Positions 48,538 to 58,452 of a DNA stretch of 64,000 nucleotides are shown one piece after another. Both the position numbers and the translations under genes were made by a program. How positions within the stretch are numbered: the first letter of the stretch is position 1; each line of letters opens with the position of its first letter. Under the pieces are notes generated by a model that made no database searches, was not told where the DNA came from, and was given only the letters and a program-made list of their open reading frames with translations. Source of the stretch: Pseudomonas sp. B21-040 (GTDB lineage: Bacteria; Pseudomonadota; Gammaproteobacteria; Pseudomonadales; Pseudomonadaceae); assembly GCF_024748695.1 (NCBI RefSeq), contig NZ_CP087176.1, forward strand, positions 1-64,000, given 5' to 3'.

Positions 48538-50328
48538 ATGAGACTGGCGATGAAGCTGCGTACTCGGCTGTTTTTGAGTATTTCTGCACTGATCACCGTG
48601 GCGCTGCTGGGGCTGTTGCTCGGACTGGTCAGCGTGATGCAGATGGCCGGCTCTCAGGAAGTGCTTGTTCGCGACAACTTCGTCACCCTGGACCTGGGAC
48701 TCAAACTACGCCAGGCCTTGGGCGATCAATTGATGGTCATGGTCAGCGAGAAGCCTGATGCCGAAAAATTCGAGGCGGCCAGAAAGCACTATATGGAATT
48801 GCTCGAGGAAGGTATCGCGCTCGAGCAATCCGGTAATGGTAGTGAGTACGGGTTCAGGCAGGCCAAGGATGACTATCTCAGTTTTATTCAGGCCTACGAC
48901 CACGTCACGGATCCCACCAAGGTATTGAATGGCAATGACGTCCTGACGGAAAAATTCAACACCCTGCGCAATGGTCTGCTCACTGAACACAAACGCGCAC
49001 TGGATAACATCAATGACACCGAGCGCCAGTCCCGGGAGCGCGCGCTGCTGATCGCCGGGCTTCTCGGGTTGGTGGGATTGGCCGTGTTGATCATCGGGTT
49101 CGTGACAGCCCATGGGATTGCACGGCGATTCGGGACTCCGATCGAAGCCTTGGCCCAGGCCGCCGATAATATTGGCAGGGGCAATTTCGAGGTGACCCTG
49201 CCGATTTCATCCGCCGTGGAAATGAATCTGCTGACCAAGCGTTTCGGGATCATGGCCGAGGCATTGCGTGAACACCAGGCCACCAACGTCGACGAGTTGC
49301 TCGCCGGTCAACAACGCCTGCAAGCTGTACTCGACAGCATCGACGATGGCTTGTTGATGATCGATCGCGAAGGTCATCTTGAACACCTCAATCCGGTGGC
49401 TCAGCGCCAGTTGGGTTGGGAAACCGATCGTCTCGGCCAAGGGCTGGGCGCAGCCCTCGAACGTCCCGAGCTGGATGAACAGCTGCAACTGGTGCTGCGA
49501 GGTGGAACGCTGGAGCGTGCACCGGAAGACTTGAGCATCGAGGTCGATGGCGAGTCGAGGTTGCTGACCTACAGCCTGACGCCGGTCAGCCATACCCAAG
49601 GTCACATCCTTGGTGCGGTGATGGTGTTGCATGACGTGACCGAACAGCGTGCGTTTGAACGGGTGCGCAGCGAGTTTGTCCTGCGTGCGTCCCATGAGTT
49701 GCGAACGCCGGTCACCGGCATGCACATGGCCTTTGGTCTGTTTCGCGAGCGGGCGAAATTTGCGCAGGATTCGCGCGAAGCCGACTTGCTGGATACCGTG
49801 AATGAAGAAATGCAGCGCTTGATGCAATTGATCAACGACCTGCTGAATTTCTCTCGCTACCAGAACGGATTGCAGAAACTGACTTTGGCACCATGTTCCA
49901 TCGAGGATCTACTGTCGCAGGCTCAGGCGCGTTTTGCCGAAGCCGCAGCAGAGCAGGGGATTGAATTGCGGGTTGAAGTACAGGGGCCGCTGCCCCGACT
50001 GCAGGCCGATCAACCGCAATTGGATCGGGTGCTCGACAACTTGATCGACAATGCTTTGCGCCATACCGCACGGGAAGGGCTGATTCGGTTGCAGGCCCGG
50101 CGCCACGGCGAGCGGGTGATTATCAGTGTCGAGGACAACGGCGAAGGAATCGCCTATGGCCAGCAAGGGCGGATTTTCGAGCCCTTTGTCCAGGTCGGCC
50201 GCAAGAAGGGCGGGGCCGGGTTGGGTTTGGCACTGTGCAAGGAAATCGTGCAGTTGCATGGTGGGCGGATGGGCGTCTATTCACGGCCGGGGCAGGGCAC
50301 TCAGTTCTACATGGCGCTGGCGGTGTAA
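48538..50328 (+). CDS. kinB: KinB, membrane sensor histidine kinase for AlgB
   Basis: A 596-aa kinase with an N-terminal transmembrane helix (LFLSISALITVALLGLLLGLV), a periplasmic sensor of about 130 residues, a second helix near 165-190, HAMP, then PAS (about 255-370). The kinase core follows: H-box FVLRASHELRTPVTGM, N-box LDNLIDNALRH, G1 VEDNGEGI and G2 GGAGLGLALCKEI. It begins 11 bases after algB, so it is cotranscribed. ATG 48550 is an alternative start. Its end faces the EAL gene 7 bases away. Confidence 0.95.
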   Translation: MRLAMKLRTRLFLSISALITVALLGLLLGLVSVMQMAGSQEVLVRDNFVTLDLGLKLRQALGDQLMVMVSEKPDAEKFEAARKHYMELLEEGIALEQSGNGSEYGFRQAKDDYLSFIQAYDHVTDPTKVLNGNDVLTEKFNTLRNGLLTEHKRALDNINDTERQSRERALLIAGLLGLVGLAVLIIGFVTAHGIARRFGTPIEALAQAADNIGRGNFEVTLPISSAVEMNLLTKRFGIMAEALREHQATNVDELLAGQQRLQAVLDSIDDGLLMIDREGHLEHLNPVAQRQLGWETDRLGQGLGAALERPELDEQLQLVLRGGTLERAPEDLSIEVDGESRLLTYSLTPVSHTQGHILGAVMVLHDVTEQRAFERVRSEFVLRASHELRTPVTGMHMAFGLFRERAKFAQDSREADLLDTVNEEMQRLMQLINDLLNFSRYQNGLQKLTLAPCSIEDLLSQAQARFAEAAAEQGIELRVEVQGPLPRLQADQPQLDRVLDNLIDNALRHTAREGLIRLQARRHGERVIISVEDNGEGIAYGQQGRIFEPFVQVGRKKGGAGLGLALCKEIVQLHGGRMGVYSRPGQGTQFYMALAV

Positions 50329-50335
50329 GTTGTTT

Positions 50336-51952
50336 TCACGGTTCGTCGTTCATGCGTCGGCCCGACATTCGGCGCCCACGGGTGATCAGTTCAATGAACT
50401 GCACGGCGCTCAAGGCATGAGCGAATAGCCAGCCCTGACCGAATTTCACCCCTTCGCTGCTTAGAAACGCCGCCTGGGCTTCATGCTCGATGCCTTCGGC
50501 GATCACCCTGAGTTGCAGCGCTTGTGCCATGTGAATGATATGCGGTGCCACGCCGCTGCTGGCGGCGTCATGGCCCAGGGCGTCGATAAACGCCTTGTCG
50601 ATCTTCAGGCAGTCCACCGGCAGGGTTTGCAGGTACGCGAGGCTGCAATAGCCGGTGCCAAAGTCATCAATCAGCACTTGATGCCCGACATCGCGCAACG
50701 CTTGCAGGTTTTCCCTGGCCACCACCACGTCAATCAAACCCCGTTCGGTCACCTCGAAGGCAATCTGTTTGGCAGCGACGCGGTGTAGCGACAGCAGGCG
50801 GGCCATCACCTGGCCGATACGTGGCACCATCACATCGCATGCCGCCAGGTTAACCGAGATGTACAACTGCGGGTTGGCGCGTAGCAATTGACCCAGTTGC
50901 TCGAGCAGGCGCTGCAGGACGAAATCGGTCATCTGCCGGATCTGGCCAGTGTTTTCCGCCATCGGAATAAACAGATCGGGGCTGGTCAGTGAGCCGTCGG
51001 GCCTTCGCCAGCGCAGCAACGCTTCGGCACCGACACAATTGCGGCTGTCGAGATCGAAGATCGGTTGGTACAACACCTGCAGCTCGCCCCGCCGTATGGC
51101 TCCGTGTAGCTCGGCGTCCAGCGACTGGCGCTGACGCACCAGTAGAAACACCAGAAAACCGACAATAATGCCCAACACGAGACTGGCAGGAAGAAGCCAC
51201 CACCACACCGCCGGCACGTGCATGCCGGTGCGCGGTGTGATCAGGACCAATTGGTATTCCGGATTGTCGGTCGGCATGCGGTAAATCAAACGAGTTTGCG
51301 TGACTTGCAGTGCGTCGCGGCTTTTGGGGGTCCAGGATTCCGTCGGCGGCCAGACCTGGGCGGCACCCAGGACGGGAATGGCGCGAGTACCGTGGTCCAG
51401 CACCACCAGCAAACTGCTACCGGGCGACAAGTCGACCATGTCCGTCAAATGCCCGCGAGACGTCGCCACCCGGAAATTGCCCCTGCCAAGCATCAGCGCG
51501 GCCCGGTTTTCATCGGGCTCTGTCGTGGTATTCAGCCAGTAGCTGTAGGTGGGGCCTCTGATATCGGGAGGTCGCAGGCGCGAAAGGCCTTCCTGGCGAG
51601 GACGGTTGGAGCACAGGCGTGACGCATCGATGTAGGCCGCTTCGTAGACAAAGCGGTAATTGAAACTGACCTGTTGCAAGGTCGCGATCATTTCATCATC
51701 GCAGCCTCTCAGCGGCTGGGCTTCCAGGTCGTCGAGGCTTTCGCGCAGCTGCCCGAACAGCTGTTCCAGGCGGGCGAGGAAGCGTTCGCCCTGAGCATTC
51801 ATTTCCTCGCTTTCGCTCTGTTCGACTTGATGCATCGCCACGAACAGGCTGCCGGCCATCAAAATAGCTGCACTCAGGACAGCAGCTAGCATCGCCAAAA
51901 ACCAGGGGCGATAGAACCAGCTACGGAGTGTCTCTCGAGCTACAGCCATCAT
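50336..51952 (-). CDS. EAL-domain c-di-GMP phosphodiesterase with CSS-motif sensor
   Basis: Inner-membrane protein of 538 aa from ATG 51952. Two transmembrane helices (about 20-42 and 240-262) flank a periplasmic CSS-motif domain with Cys residues in RGCDDEM and RLCSNRP that can form a redox disulfide. The EAL domain is complete: EALLR, SVN, FEVTE, DDFGTGYCSL, LKIDK, AEGIE and GQGWLF, so activity is expected. In E. coli CSS-type PDEs respond to periplasmic thiol status via DsbA/B; dsbA is 4 kb away in this window. Confidence 0.92.
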   Translation of the reverse strand: MMAVARETLRSWFYRPWFLAMLAAVLSAAILMAGSLFVAMHQVEQSESEEMNAQGERFLARLEQLFGQLRESLDDLEAQPLRGCDDEMIATLQQVSFNYRFVYEAAYIDASRLCSNRPRQEGLSRLRPPDIRGPTYSYWLNTTTEPDENRAALMLGRGNFRVATSRGHLTDMVDLSPGSSLLVVLDHGTRAIPVLGAAQVWPPTESWTPKSRDALQVTQTRLIYRMPTDNPEYQLVLITPRTGMHVPAVWWWLLPASLVLGIIVGFLVFLLVRQRQSLDAELHGAIRRGELQVLYQPIFDLDSRNCVGAEALLRWRRPDGSLTSPDLFIPMAENTGQIRQMTDFVLQRLLEQLGQLLRANPQLYISVNLAACDVMVPRIGQVMARLLSLHRVAAKQIAFEVTERGLIDVVVARENLQALRDVGHQVLIDDFGTGYCSLAYLQTLPVDCLKIDKAFIDALGHDAASSGVAPHIIHMAQALQLRVIAEGIEHEAQAAFLSSEGVKFGQGWLFAHALSAVQFIELITRGRRMSGRRMNDEP

Positions 51953-52024
51953 AGATATCCGAAGAATTACCAATGAGTTATAGCTGCTGATGGGGAAAAA
52001 GCTCTTACCGTCGGACGGGTGCCA

Positions 52025-52801
52025 TTATTTTGTCTGATTCAAGACTTGCAGGAGCGCCGCGGTTTCAGCGTCCGGGGTGCCATCGAAACGGGAGGGGCGG
52101 AAATGCATCTGAAAAGCCGCCAGTACCTGACGCGTCGCTACGTCCAGCTCACCGGTTTGTGGCGTGGCATATCCCAGCGTTGCCAGTTGCCCCTGAAACC
52201 AGCTGATGCTCGGCAGTTGTGCGGCAAACCGTACTTGCTGGCGCGCAACGGCCTGTTGGTTTGGCCAGATACCAAGGCCTTCGGCGGCCAGGCGTTTCCA
52301 GGGGAACAGCGGACCGGGATCGAGCTTGCGCCCCGGCGCAATGTCGCTGTGGCCGATGATGGCGCGGGGATTGATGTGGTAACGCTTGCTGATGTCCTTG
52401 AGCAGGACGATCAACGATTGCACTTGATCTTCGCTGTAGGGGTACCACTGGCGCCCGGTGGGAGTGTCTTTGAAGCCAGGGTTGACGATCTCGATGCCGA
52501 TGGAGCTGGAGTTCAGCCACGTCCGGCCTTGCCATTCGCTTTCACCCGCATGCCAGGCGCGATAATTTTCATCCATCAGCTTATAGATGGTGGCGCCCTT
52601 GTCGTCGCCAATCAGGTAATGACTGCTGACTTCACCATGGGTCAGCAACTGCAGTGAGCGCTCTAGCGAGGCGTTGGTGTAATGCACCACCACGAACTGG
52701 ATACGGCTGTCGTAATTGGCCGAAGGATGGCTGGTGTCGATCCGGGGACCGCTGGCGCAACCGGCCAACAGCAACGACACAATGAGAGCTAGATATTTCA
52801 T
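52025..52801 (-). CDS. ampDh2: N-acetylmuramoyl-L-alanine amidase AmpDh2 (lipoprotein)
   Basis: Periplasmic, outer-membrane-tethered amidase cutting the lactyl-peptide bond of peptidoglycan, 258 aa from ATG 52801. The signal peptide has a lipobox LLLAGC. The Amidase_2 zinc residues are in VVHYTN and IIGHSDIAPGRK, with a C-terminal peptidoglycan-binding region (LGYATPQTGELDVATRQVLAAFQ). Position after kinB equals P. aeruginosa PA5485. It helps control AmpC induction by recycling muropeptides. Confidence 0.93.
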   Translation of the reverse strand: MKYLALIVSLLLAGCASGPRIDTSHPSANYDSRIQFVVVHYTNASLERSLQLLTHGEVSSHYLIGDDKGATIYKLMDENYRAWHAGESEWQGRTWLNSSSIGIEIVNPGFKDTPTGRQWYPYSEDQVQSLIVLLKDISKRYHINPRAIIGHSDIAPGRKLDPGPLFPWKRLAAEGLGIWPNQQAVARQQVRFAAQLPSISWFQGQLATLGYATPQTGELDVATRQVLAAFQMHFRPSRFDGTPDAETAALLQVLNQTK

Positions 52802-52904
52802 GGCAAGAGACAGTACACACAAGACAGTAATGCAACAGTGTAACGTACTGCCTTGTGTGCCGACGGCAAATGCTCGGTTTTAAACAAAATGGAACAATTG
52901 GCCG

Positions 52905-54899
52905 TTAGCCGGCCTCCACACGATTGCGCCCGGCGTTTTTCGCACGATACAGCGCCTGATCGGCTCTTTTCAGCGCCATATCGCTATGTTCGCCGGGTTT
53001 GAATGCTGTAAGCCCCATCGAAATAGTGATGGTGACTCGCTCACCTTTGAAGTGGAAAGGGCAGGCTTCGATCGCGGCGCGCAAGGTTTCCAACAGTTTT
53101 GCACCGACTGCTGGCACCGTGCCGGGCATCATGAGAACGAACTCCTCGCCGCCAAACCGTGCGATGAAATCAGTCCCGCGCAGTCGCTTGCGCAGCACGT
53201 TGGCGATGATTTTCAGCACCTTGTCGCCGGCCAGATGGCCATAGTTGTCGTTGATGCTTTTGAAATGATCGAGATCAAGCATGGCCAGCAGCAAGGTATT
53301 GCCGTGCCGCTGCCACTGGCCGATTTCGTGCTCCAGGCGTTCGCTCCAGGCGGCGCGATTGGGCAGGCCAGTGAGCGGGTCGATCAAGGCCTTCTGGCGC
53401 TGTTCTTCAAGGTGTTCACGGTAACCCAGCGCTTCCTGTTCCATGTGCGCCACCCGTTCGGCCAGGCTGTGTAACCGGGCCGCAACCTCCTGCTCACGCT
53501 CGTCGCGTTGTTTCTGGTGATGGTCCATGGTGCCGAGCAGGCCTTCAAGGTGACTCTCCAGTACCTGCTTGAGATCGTCCAGGTCCGCCGCTTCGTGCAT
53601 GCTGCTTTGCAGGCCATCGACCTGTTCGCGGATTTGCGAATCCATCTGGCGCGCCGCTGAACGGCTGTCCGCGTGTCCTTCGCTAGCGGCCTGCAAGTTA
53701 CTCTGGAAGGACTCCAGGCGTTCATTGAGTTGCTGTAAATAGACTTCGAATTCGTGTTGACCGCTGTCGTTGATCGCCAGCATCAAGGTCGCCAAATCGT
53801 CGAGGATCGGGATCAATTCGTACCAGTTCAAACCGTTTTGAAGGCGATCGCGCATCGCTTCAGCTTGTGGGCGGTGGCGTTCAGGTAACGTCAGGTCCTC
53901 GAGAAGACCCAGCAGCGTGTCTTCGATGTGCTTGGCGACGGAGCTATAGGACGGCTCTGGTGAGTCGGGCAAGGCGTAGAGGAAGTGCTCTGGTTCAGTG
54001 TGTTCCGTATGGATCAACTCGTCAGGATTGATTGCCGAAGTGGCTGGTGCAAGGACGGGAAGGGCGGGCACTTCCAGGACTTCAATGTCTGACGGCGTGT
54101 GTGGTTCTGAAGCGGACGCGCATGGGGTGCCTGGGTGAAGGACGGGCGGGACAAACGCCACCACTTCAGCAGTGACTACCGGTGATGCTTCAATTTCCAG
54201 TGGCTCAGGTGCAGCCGCGTCGGGGAGAGGAGCATGTATTGCCGGCTGCTGGGTTGATCGCGTGTCCTCGTTGGGTGTGGGAACGACGGGCGCAATTTCG
54301 GTAGCCGTTTCCACAGGCTGCGCAGCCGGTGTGTGCACGGCTTGAGCAACCACTCGCGGAATGTCCTCATCCGCTTCGCGACCGCCGAACAGTCGCTGCA
54401 GAAAACCGGGGCGTTCAGGCTCGGCAGGGTTCTCCAATTGGTTCAAGGCTTTGCCTTGCAGGCCGCTCAGTTCACTGAGCAGTAACGGAATCTCACGGGC
54501 CTGACTGACTCTTCCATCGAGCCTTTTGGCAAAGCTCTTGAGCGGTCGACTCACTTCCCGGGGCAGCGGCAATGATTGCAGCTGCGTGACCAGCGCGGTC
54601 AGTGCGGCGCTGGTTTGATTGACCCGGGTTGCCCGGCGCTGCTCGGAATCGAGTACGGCTTTTTCCAGGCGCGGCAGCAGGGCGGCCAAACCGGCGTCCA
54701 TGTCATCGGTACGCACGACTTCGCGCATTTCCTTCATGCATTGGTCGACGGCACGGTCCGTACCTTCTGCCGCCAGCGTGCTACGCACCAGCCCACGGCG
54801 CAACAGGTCGAGCCGGGCGTCCCAGCGACGTTCGAGCTTTTCCTGTTGTTCGATGTTTTTAAGGTATTTCTCTTTCCAGCGCTGTGTTTCGTCGCTCAT
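52905..54899 (-). CDS. GGDEF-domain diguanylate cyclase
   Basis: Cytosolic 664-aa protein. A long N-terminal region (about 1-490) has a variable, acidic Pro/Glu/Ala-rich stretch near 175-300 and coiled-coil-prone helices. It is followed by a GGDEF domain with GGEEF in RFGGEEFVLMMPG and an I-site RGTD five residues upstream (RGTDFIARFGGEEF). It probably synthesises c-di-GMP with product inhibition. Its start overlaps the EEP gene stop by 4 bases. Confidence 0.92.
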   Translation of the reverse strand: MSDETQRWKEKYLKNIEQQEKLERRWDARLDLLRRGLVRSTLAAEGTDRAVDQCMKEMREVVRTDDMDAGLAALLPRLEKAVLDSEQRRATRVNQTSAALTALVTQLQSLPLPREVSRPLKSFAKRLDGRVSQAREIPLLLSELSGLQGKALNQLENPAEPERPGFLQRLFGGREADEDIPRVVAQAVHTPAAQPVETATEIAPVVPTPNEDTRSTQQPAIHAPLPDAAAPEPLEIEASPVVTAEVVAFVPPVLHPGTPCASASEPHTPSDIEVLEVPALPVLAPATSAINPDELIHTEHTEPEHFLYALPDSPEPSYSSVAKHIEDTLLGLLEDLTLPERHRPQAEAMRDRLQNGLNWYELIPILDDLATLMLAINDSGQHEFEVYLQQLNERLESFQSNLQAASEGHADSRSAARQMDSQIREQVDGLQSSMHEAADLDDLKQVLESHLEGLLGTMDHHQKQRDEREQEVAARLHSLAERVAHMEQEALGYREHLEEQRQKALIDPLTGLPNRAAWSERLEHEIGQWQRHGNTLLLAMLDLDHFKSINDNYGHLAGDKVLKIIANVLRKRLRGTDFIARFGGEEFVLMMPGTVPAVGAKLLETLRAAIEACPFHFKGERVTITISMGLTAFKPGEHSDMALKRADQALYRAKNAGRNRVEAG

Positions 54900-55774
54900 T
54901 CATGGGATCCGCGAAGGGCAGGACTCAACGCGGGCAATGCATCGGCCGTGAGCGAACCCGGCAGACGAATTTCTACCGCGACCGGCAGGTGATCGGAAAT
55001 GGGCTGTGCCAAGACCTCGACCTTTTCAAGGGTCAGCGTGGGGCTTAGCAGAATATGGTCCAGGCAGCGCTGTGGGCGCCAGCTGGGGAAGGTCGCTTCC
55101 AGTTGCGGCGCGAGCAGGCCGAGGTCGCGCAACGGGGAGTTTTGCAGCAAGTCGCTGGCATGGGTGTTCATGTCGCCCATCAGCACCTGGTGTTTATAGC
55201 CGCCAATCAACTCGCGGATATAGGCCAGTTGCATGCTGCGGGCGCGGGCACCGAGCGCAAGGTGCATCATGACCACCACCAGCGCTTCCGGACCTTCGCC
55301 GAAACGTACCAGAATCGCCCCGCGACCCTTGGGCCCCGGCAGCGGATGGTCCTCGATCACCCATGGGCGCAGGCGGCTGAGCACGCCATTGCTGTGCTGG
55401 CCGAGGCGTCCGAGATTGCGGTTGAGTTGTTGATACCAGTAAGGAAAGGCGCCGAGTTGGGCCAGGTGTTCGACTTGATTGACGTAGCCTGAGCGCAGAC
55501 TGCCGCCATCGGCTTCCTGCAAGGCGACCAGATCGAAGTCGCCCAGCAGGTTGCCGATTTTTTGCAGATTGTCGGCACGCCCGGTATGCGGCAACACGTG
55601 TTGCCAACCCCGGGTCAGATAATGCCGGTACCGCTCGGTACTGATGCCGACCTGGATATTAAAACTGAGCAAGCGCAGACGACTGTCTGCGGGCAAGCCC
55701 GTCGACTCCAGATGATGTTCGTTGACCCGTGGATCATGCAGGCCAACGATGCGTTCAGTACCCCATCGGCGCAT
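54896..55774 (-). CDS. Endonuclease/exonuclease/phosphatase family protein
   Basis: A 292-aa EEP-fold hydrolase. Visible core motifs are LLSFNIQVG near the N terminus, VALQEADGGS (metal Glu), MGDMNTHASDL and LDHILLSP, with the final SDHLPV His. The substrate (nucleic acid, phospholipid or phosphoinositide) is unknown. It is coupled to the GGDEF gene by a 4-base overlap and lies 14 bases after dsbA, suggesting one transcript. Confidence 0.88.
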   Translation of the reverse strand: MRRWGTERIVGLHDPRVNEHHLESTGLPADSRLRLLSFNIQVGISTERYRHYLTRGWQHVLPHTGRADNLQKIGNLLGDFDLVALQEADGGSLRSGYVNQVEHLAQLGAFPYWYQQLNRNLGRLGQHSNGVLSRLRPWVIEDHPLPGPKGRGAILVRFGEGPEALVVVMMHLALGARARSMQLAYIRELIGGYKHQVLMGDMNTHASDLLQNSPLRDLGLLAPQLEATFPSWRPQRCLDHILLSPTLTLEKVEVLAQPISDHLPVAVEIRLPGSLTADALPALSPALRGSHE

Positions 55775-55788
55775 GGCAGAGGCAGCCC

Positions 55789-56430
55789 TTAGTTGGCGGC
55801 AGCCTTGTTAGCCGCTCGCTCTTTGTCGATCAGTTTGTCGGCCAGTTGCAGGGCTTGCTCGGCACCGCCGGCAGAGCCCACGTCGAAGCGATACTTGCCG
55901 TTGACTATCATGGTCGGAACGCCGGAGATTTCGTACTTTTTGGCCAGGTCAGTGGCCTTGACGATCTGGCCCTTGATGGCGAAGGAGTCGAAGGTGGCCA
56001 GGAACTTGTCCTTGTCTACGCCCTGAGTGGCCAGGAAGTCTGCCATTTCATTCTTGTCGACCAGCTTCTTGTGTTCTTTCTGAATTGCGTTGAACACCGC
56101 AGCGTGAACCTTGTTTTCGACGCCCATGGCTTCAAGGGTCAGGAACATCTGGCCGTGTGCGTTCCACGGACCGCCGAACATGGCCGGAATGCGGACGAAG
56201 TTGACGTCGGAAGGCAACTTCTCGACCCATGGATTGATCACTGGCTCAAAAGCGTAGCAGTGCGGGCAGCCATACCAGAACAGCTCGACGACTTCGATCT
56301 TGCCAGGCACGGCGACCGGAACCGGATTGCTCAGTTCGACGTAAGGGGCGGCGGGGGCTTCGGCGGCTTGGGCAGTCATGCCGAACAGGCTGGCAGCGAC
56401 GAATGCGGCGCTGATGATCAGATTACGCAT
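55789..56430 (-). CDS. dsbA: Thiol:disulfide interchange protein DsbA
   Basis: Periplasmic oxidase introducing disulfides, 213 aa. The signal peptide is MRNLIISAAFVAASLFGMTAQA. The active site is WYGCPHCYAFEP (CPHC), and the cis-Pro loop is EISGVPTMIVNG. It has a good RBS (AGGAG) and starts the dsbA-EEP-GGDEF transcript. The EAL protein encoded nearby carries a CSS domain whose thiols may depend on DsbA (inference). Confidence 0.96.
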   Translation of the reverse strand: MRNLIISAAFVAASLFGMTAQAAEAPAAPYVELSNPVPVAVPGKIEVVELFWYGCPHCYAFEPVINPWVEKLPSDVNFVRIPAMFGGPWNAHGQMFLTLEAMGVENKVHAAVFNAIQKEHKKLVDKNEMADFLATQGVDKDKFLATFDSFAIKGQIVKATDLAKKYEISGVPTMIVNGKYRFDVGSAGGAEQALQLADKLIDKERAANKAAAN

Positions 56431-56524
56431 GCTTTACTCCTGGACAATTTTAGTCGCCTCGCGCGACCTGTTTTAAGACAGGTCATGGCGGGCGTGAGTT
56501 CTGTAGTGTAACGGCAGCGGCCAC

Positions 56525-56552
56525 AAAAAAGGGCGGCCAAAGCCACCCTTTT
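56525..56552 (-). terminator. Intrinsic terminator of the cytochrome c4 gene
   Basis: On the minus strand the stem GGGTGGC / GCCGCCC with outer A/T pairs and a 4-base loop is followed by T7. It lies about 80 bases beyond the cytochrome c4 stop and before dsbA, which is therefore transcribed from its own promoter. Confidence 0.85.
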
Positions 56553-56630
56553 TATGCTTGCATCGACGGATTAATCGAGCGTTAACGTTGCAGGAGGTGT
56601 CCATCGCTCGCAACGCTCGATCAACCGGCC

Positions 56631-57260
56631 TTAGTGCAGGCCTTGAATGTAACTGGACACTGCCGCGATGTCTTCGTCGCTCAGCTTTTTGGAGATGCTC
56701 TGCATCGGCTTGGTGTCGCCATCGTTGGTGCGTCCGCCTTCTTCCTTGCGGAAGTCGGTCAGTTGCTTGGCGACGTATTGAGCGTGCTGACCGCCCAGGT
56801 GCGGGAAGCCGGCAGCGGCGTTACCCGCGCCATTTGGCGAGTGGCAACCGGTGCAGGATGGCATGCCCTTGGCCAGGTCGCCGCCACGGAACAGGGCTTC
56901 ACCGCGAGAAACGACTTTCGGGTCGGCGGCGCCAACGCTGCCTTTCTGGCTGGCGAAGTAGGCGGCGATATCGGCCAGGTCCTGGTCGCTCAGGTTGGTC
57001 AGCAGGCCGGTCATTTCCAGAACGGTGCGCTTGCCCGACTTGATGTCGTGCAGTTGCTTGGTCAGGTAGCGTTCACCTTGCCCGGCCAGTTTTGGAAAGT
57101 TAGGCGCCATGCTGTTGCCATCCGGGCCGTGGCAGGCGCCACAGACGGCGGCTTTTGCCTGGCCGGCTTTTGCGTCACCGGGCTGTACTGCACCATCTGC
57201 AGCATGGGCAATGCCAGAGATCCCCACGGTCAACAGCAGACTCACGATCAGTTTGTTCAT
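56631..57260 (-). CDS. Cytochrome c4
   Basis: Dihaem periplasmic electron carrier, 209 aa. The signal peptide is MNKLIVSLLLTVGISGIAHA, and the two haem sites are CGACHGPDG (about residue 39) and CTGCHSPNG (about 140) in two similar halves. Axial Met residues lie after each site (EMTGLL and PMQSISK regions). It donates electrons to a terminal oxidase. Its gene is preceded by the cytochrome c5 gene 46 bases upstream. Confidence 0.95.
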   Translation of the reverse strand: MNKLIVSLLLTVGISGIAHAADGAVQPGDAKAGQAKAAVCGACHGPDGNSMAPNFPKLAGQGERYLTKQLHDIKSGKRTVLEMTGLLTNLSDQDLADIAAYFASQKGSVGAADPKVVSRGEALFRGGDLAKGMPSCTGCHSPNGAGNAAAGFPHLGGQHAQYVAKQLTDFRKEEGGRTNDGDTKPMQSISKKLSDEDIAAVSSYIQGLH

Positions 57261-57306
57261 CAGCTAATCCAACTACGGCTAAGGGTTAAAGAGTTATGGA
57301 CCGGGA

Positions 57307-57597
57307 TCACTCGCTCATCCACTGGATGATGGCCTGGTAATCCTCGGCACTGCAGTCCATGCACAAACCACGCGGCGGCATCGCCTTGAAACCCTGGGTC
57401 ACGTGTTGCACCAGCGTCTCCATACCTTTCGCCAACCTCGGCGTCCAAGCTTCCTGATCGCCTTTTTGGGGCGCCATGGGTAGTTGGCCGGAATGACAGG
57501 CACCACAAACACGGTTGTACACAGCTTCCGGATCCTGTGTAGCCTGAGCGCTGTAAAGCGGTATCAAGACACCGGCAGCTAGCAGCCATTTCGTCAT
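57307..57597 (-). CDS. Cytochrome c5 family protein
   Basis: Small monohaem periplasmic cytochrome, 96 aa. The signal peptide is MTKWLLAAGVLIPLYSAQA, the haem motif is CGACHSG and the axial Met is in the TLVQHVTQGFKAMPPRG region. The Cys pair in LCMDCSAED is a known disulfide of cytochrome c5. It precedes cytochrome c4 on the same strand, and the two are probably cotranscribed. Confidence 0.92.
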   Translation of the reverse strand: MTKWLLAAGVLIPLYSAQATQDPEAVYNRVCGACHSGQLPMAPQKGDQEAWTPRLAKGMETLVQHVTQGFKAMPPRGLCMDCSAEDYQAIIQWMSE

Positions 57598-57788
57598 AAA
57601 ACGACCTTTTCAGGGTTGAGAGCGTGCTGCGTTCTAGTGCGCAATCATGGTCAATCGCTCTCGTGAACTTCATCCTTCGCTGGGACAAAGCGCACACAAA
57701 ATCTGCGGCATTATATACTGGCGTCACTGAAACGGAAACGACACCGCTTGCCGCGTCCATTCCCGGCGCCGCCCACATCGGAAATCCC

Positions 57789-58430
57789 ATGCAACTCAAG
57801 AATCCCATCCTCGGCCTGTGCCAACAGTCCACCTTCATGCTCAGCGCTGCCAAAGTCGATCAATGCCCGGACGATGAAGGCTTTGAAGTGGCCTTTGCGG
57901 GCCGTTCCAACGCCGGCAAGTCCAGCGCGTTGAACACGCTGACGCACGCCAGTCTTGCGCGAACCTCGAAAACTCCGGGGCGCACGCAGCTCTTGAACTT
58001 CTTCAAGCTAGACGATGATCGTCGTCTGGTCGACCTGCCGGGTTACGGTTATGCAAAAGTACCTATCCCGTTGAAGCTGCACTGGCAGCGTCACCTGGAA
58101 GCCTATCTGGGTGGTCGCGAGAGTTTGAAAGGTCTGATTTTGATGATGGACATTCGTCATCCAATGACCGACTTCGACTTGTTGATGCTCGATTGGGCCG
58201 TCGCCAGCGGTATGCCAATGCACATTTTGCTGACCAAAGCCGACAAACTGACTTACGGAGCGGCAAAAAACGTCCTGCTCAAAGTGCAGGCAGATATTCG
58301 TAAGGGCTGGGGGGATGCGGTCAGTATTCAGCTTTTTTCCGCGCCAAAACGTCTGGGCCTGGAAGACGCCTACACTGTATTGGCAGGCTGGATGGAGCTG
58401 GCGGACAAGGGTTCCGAGGCCGCCGAATAA
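57789..58430 (+). CDS. engB: Ribosome-biogenesis GTPase EngB (YihA/YsxC)
   Basis: GTPase needed for large-subunit assembly, 213 aa from ATG 57789 ([14 protein letters not shown]). G1 is [10 protein letters not shown]3 DLPGYG and G4 TKAD. A longer open frame back to 57624 lacks an RBS and is not conserved. Divergent from the cytochrome c5 gene; a TATACT -10-like element lies near 57715. An ErsA-type sRNA gene and polA follow. Confidence 0.96.
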   Translation: MQLKNPILGLCQQSTFMLSAAKVDQCPDDEGFEVAFAGRSNAGKSSALNTLTHASLARTSKTPGRTQLLNFFKLDDDRRLVDLPGYGYAKVPIPLKLHWQRHLEAYLGGRESLKGLILMMDIRHPMTDFDLLMLDWAVASGMPMHILLTKADKLTYGAAKNVLLKVQADIRKGWGDAVSIQLFSAPKRLGLEDAYTVLAGWMELADKGSEAAE

Positions 58431-58452
58431 GGCTTTTAAGCAAATTCAGGGC

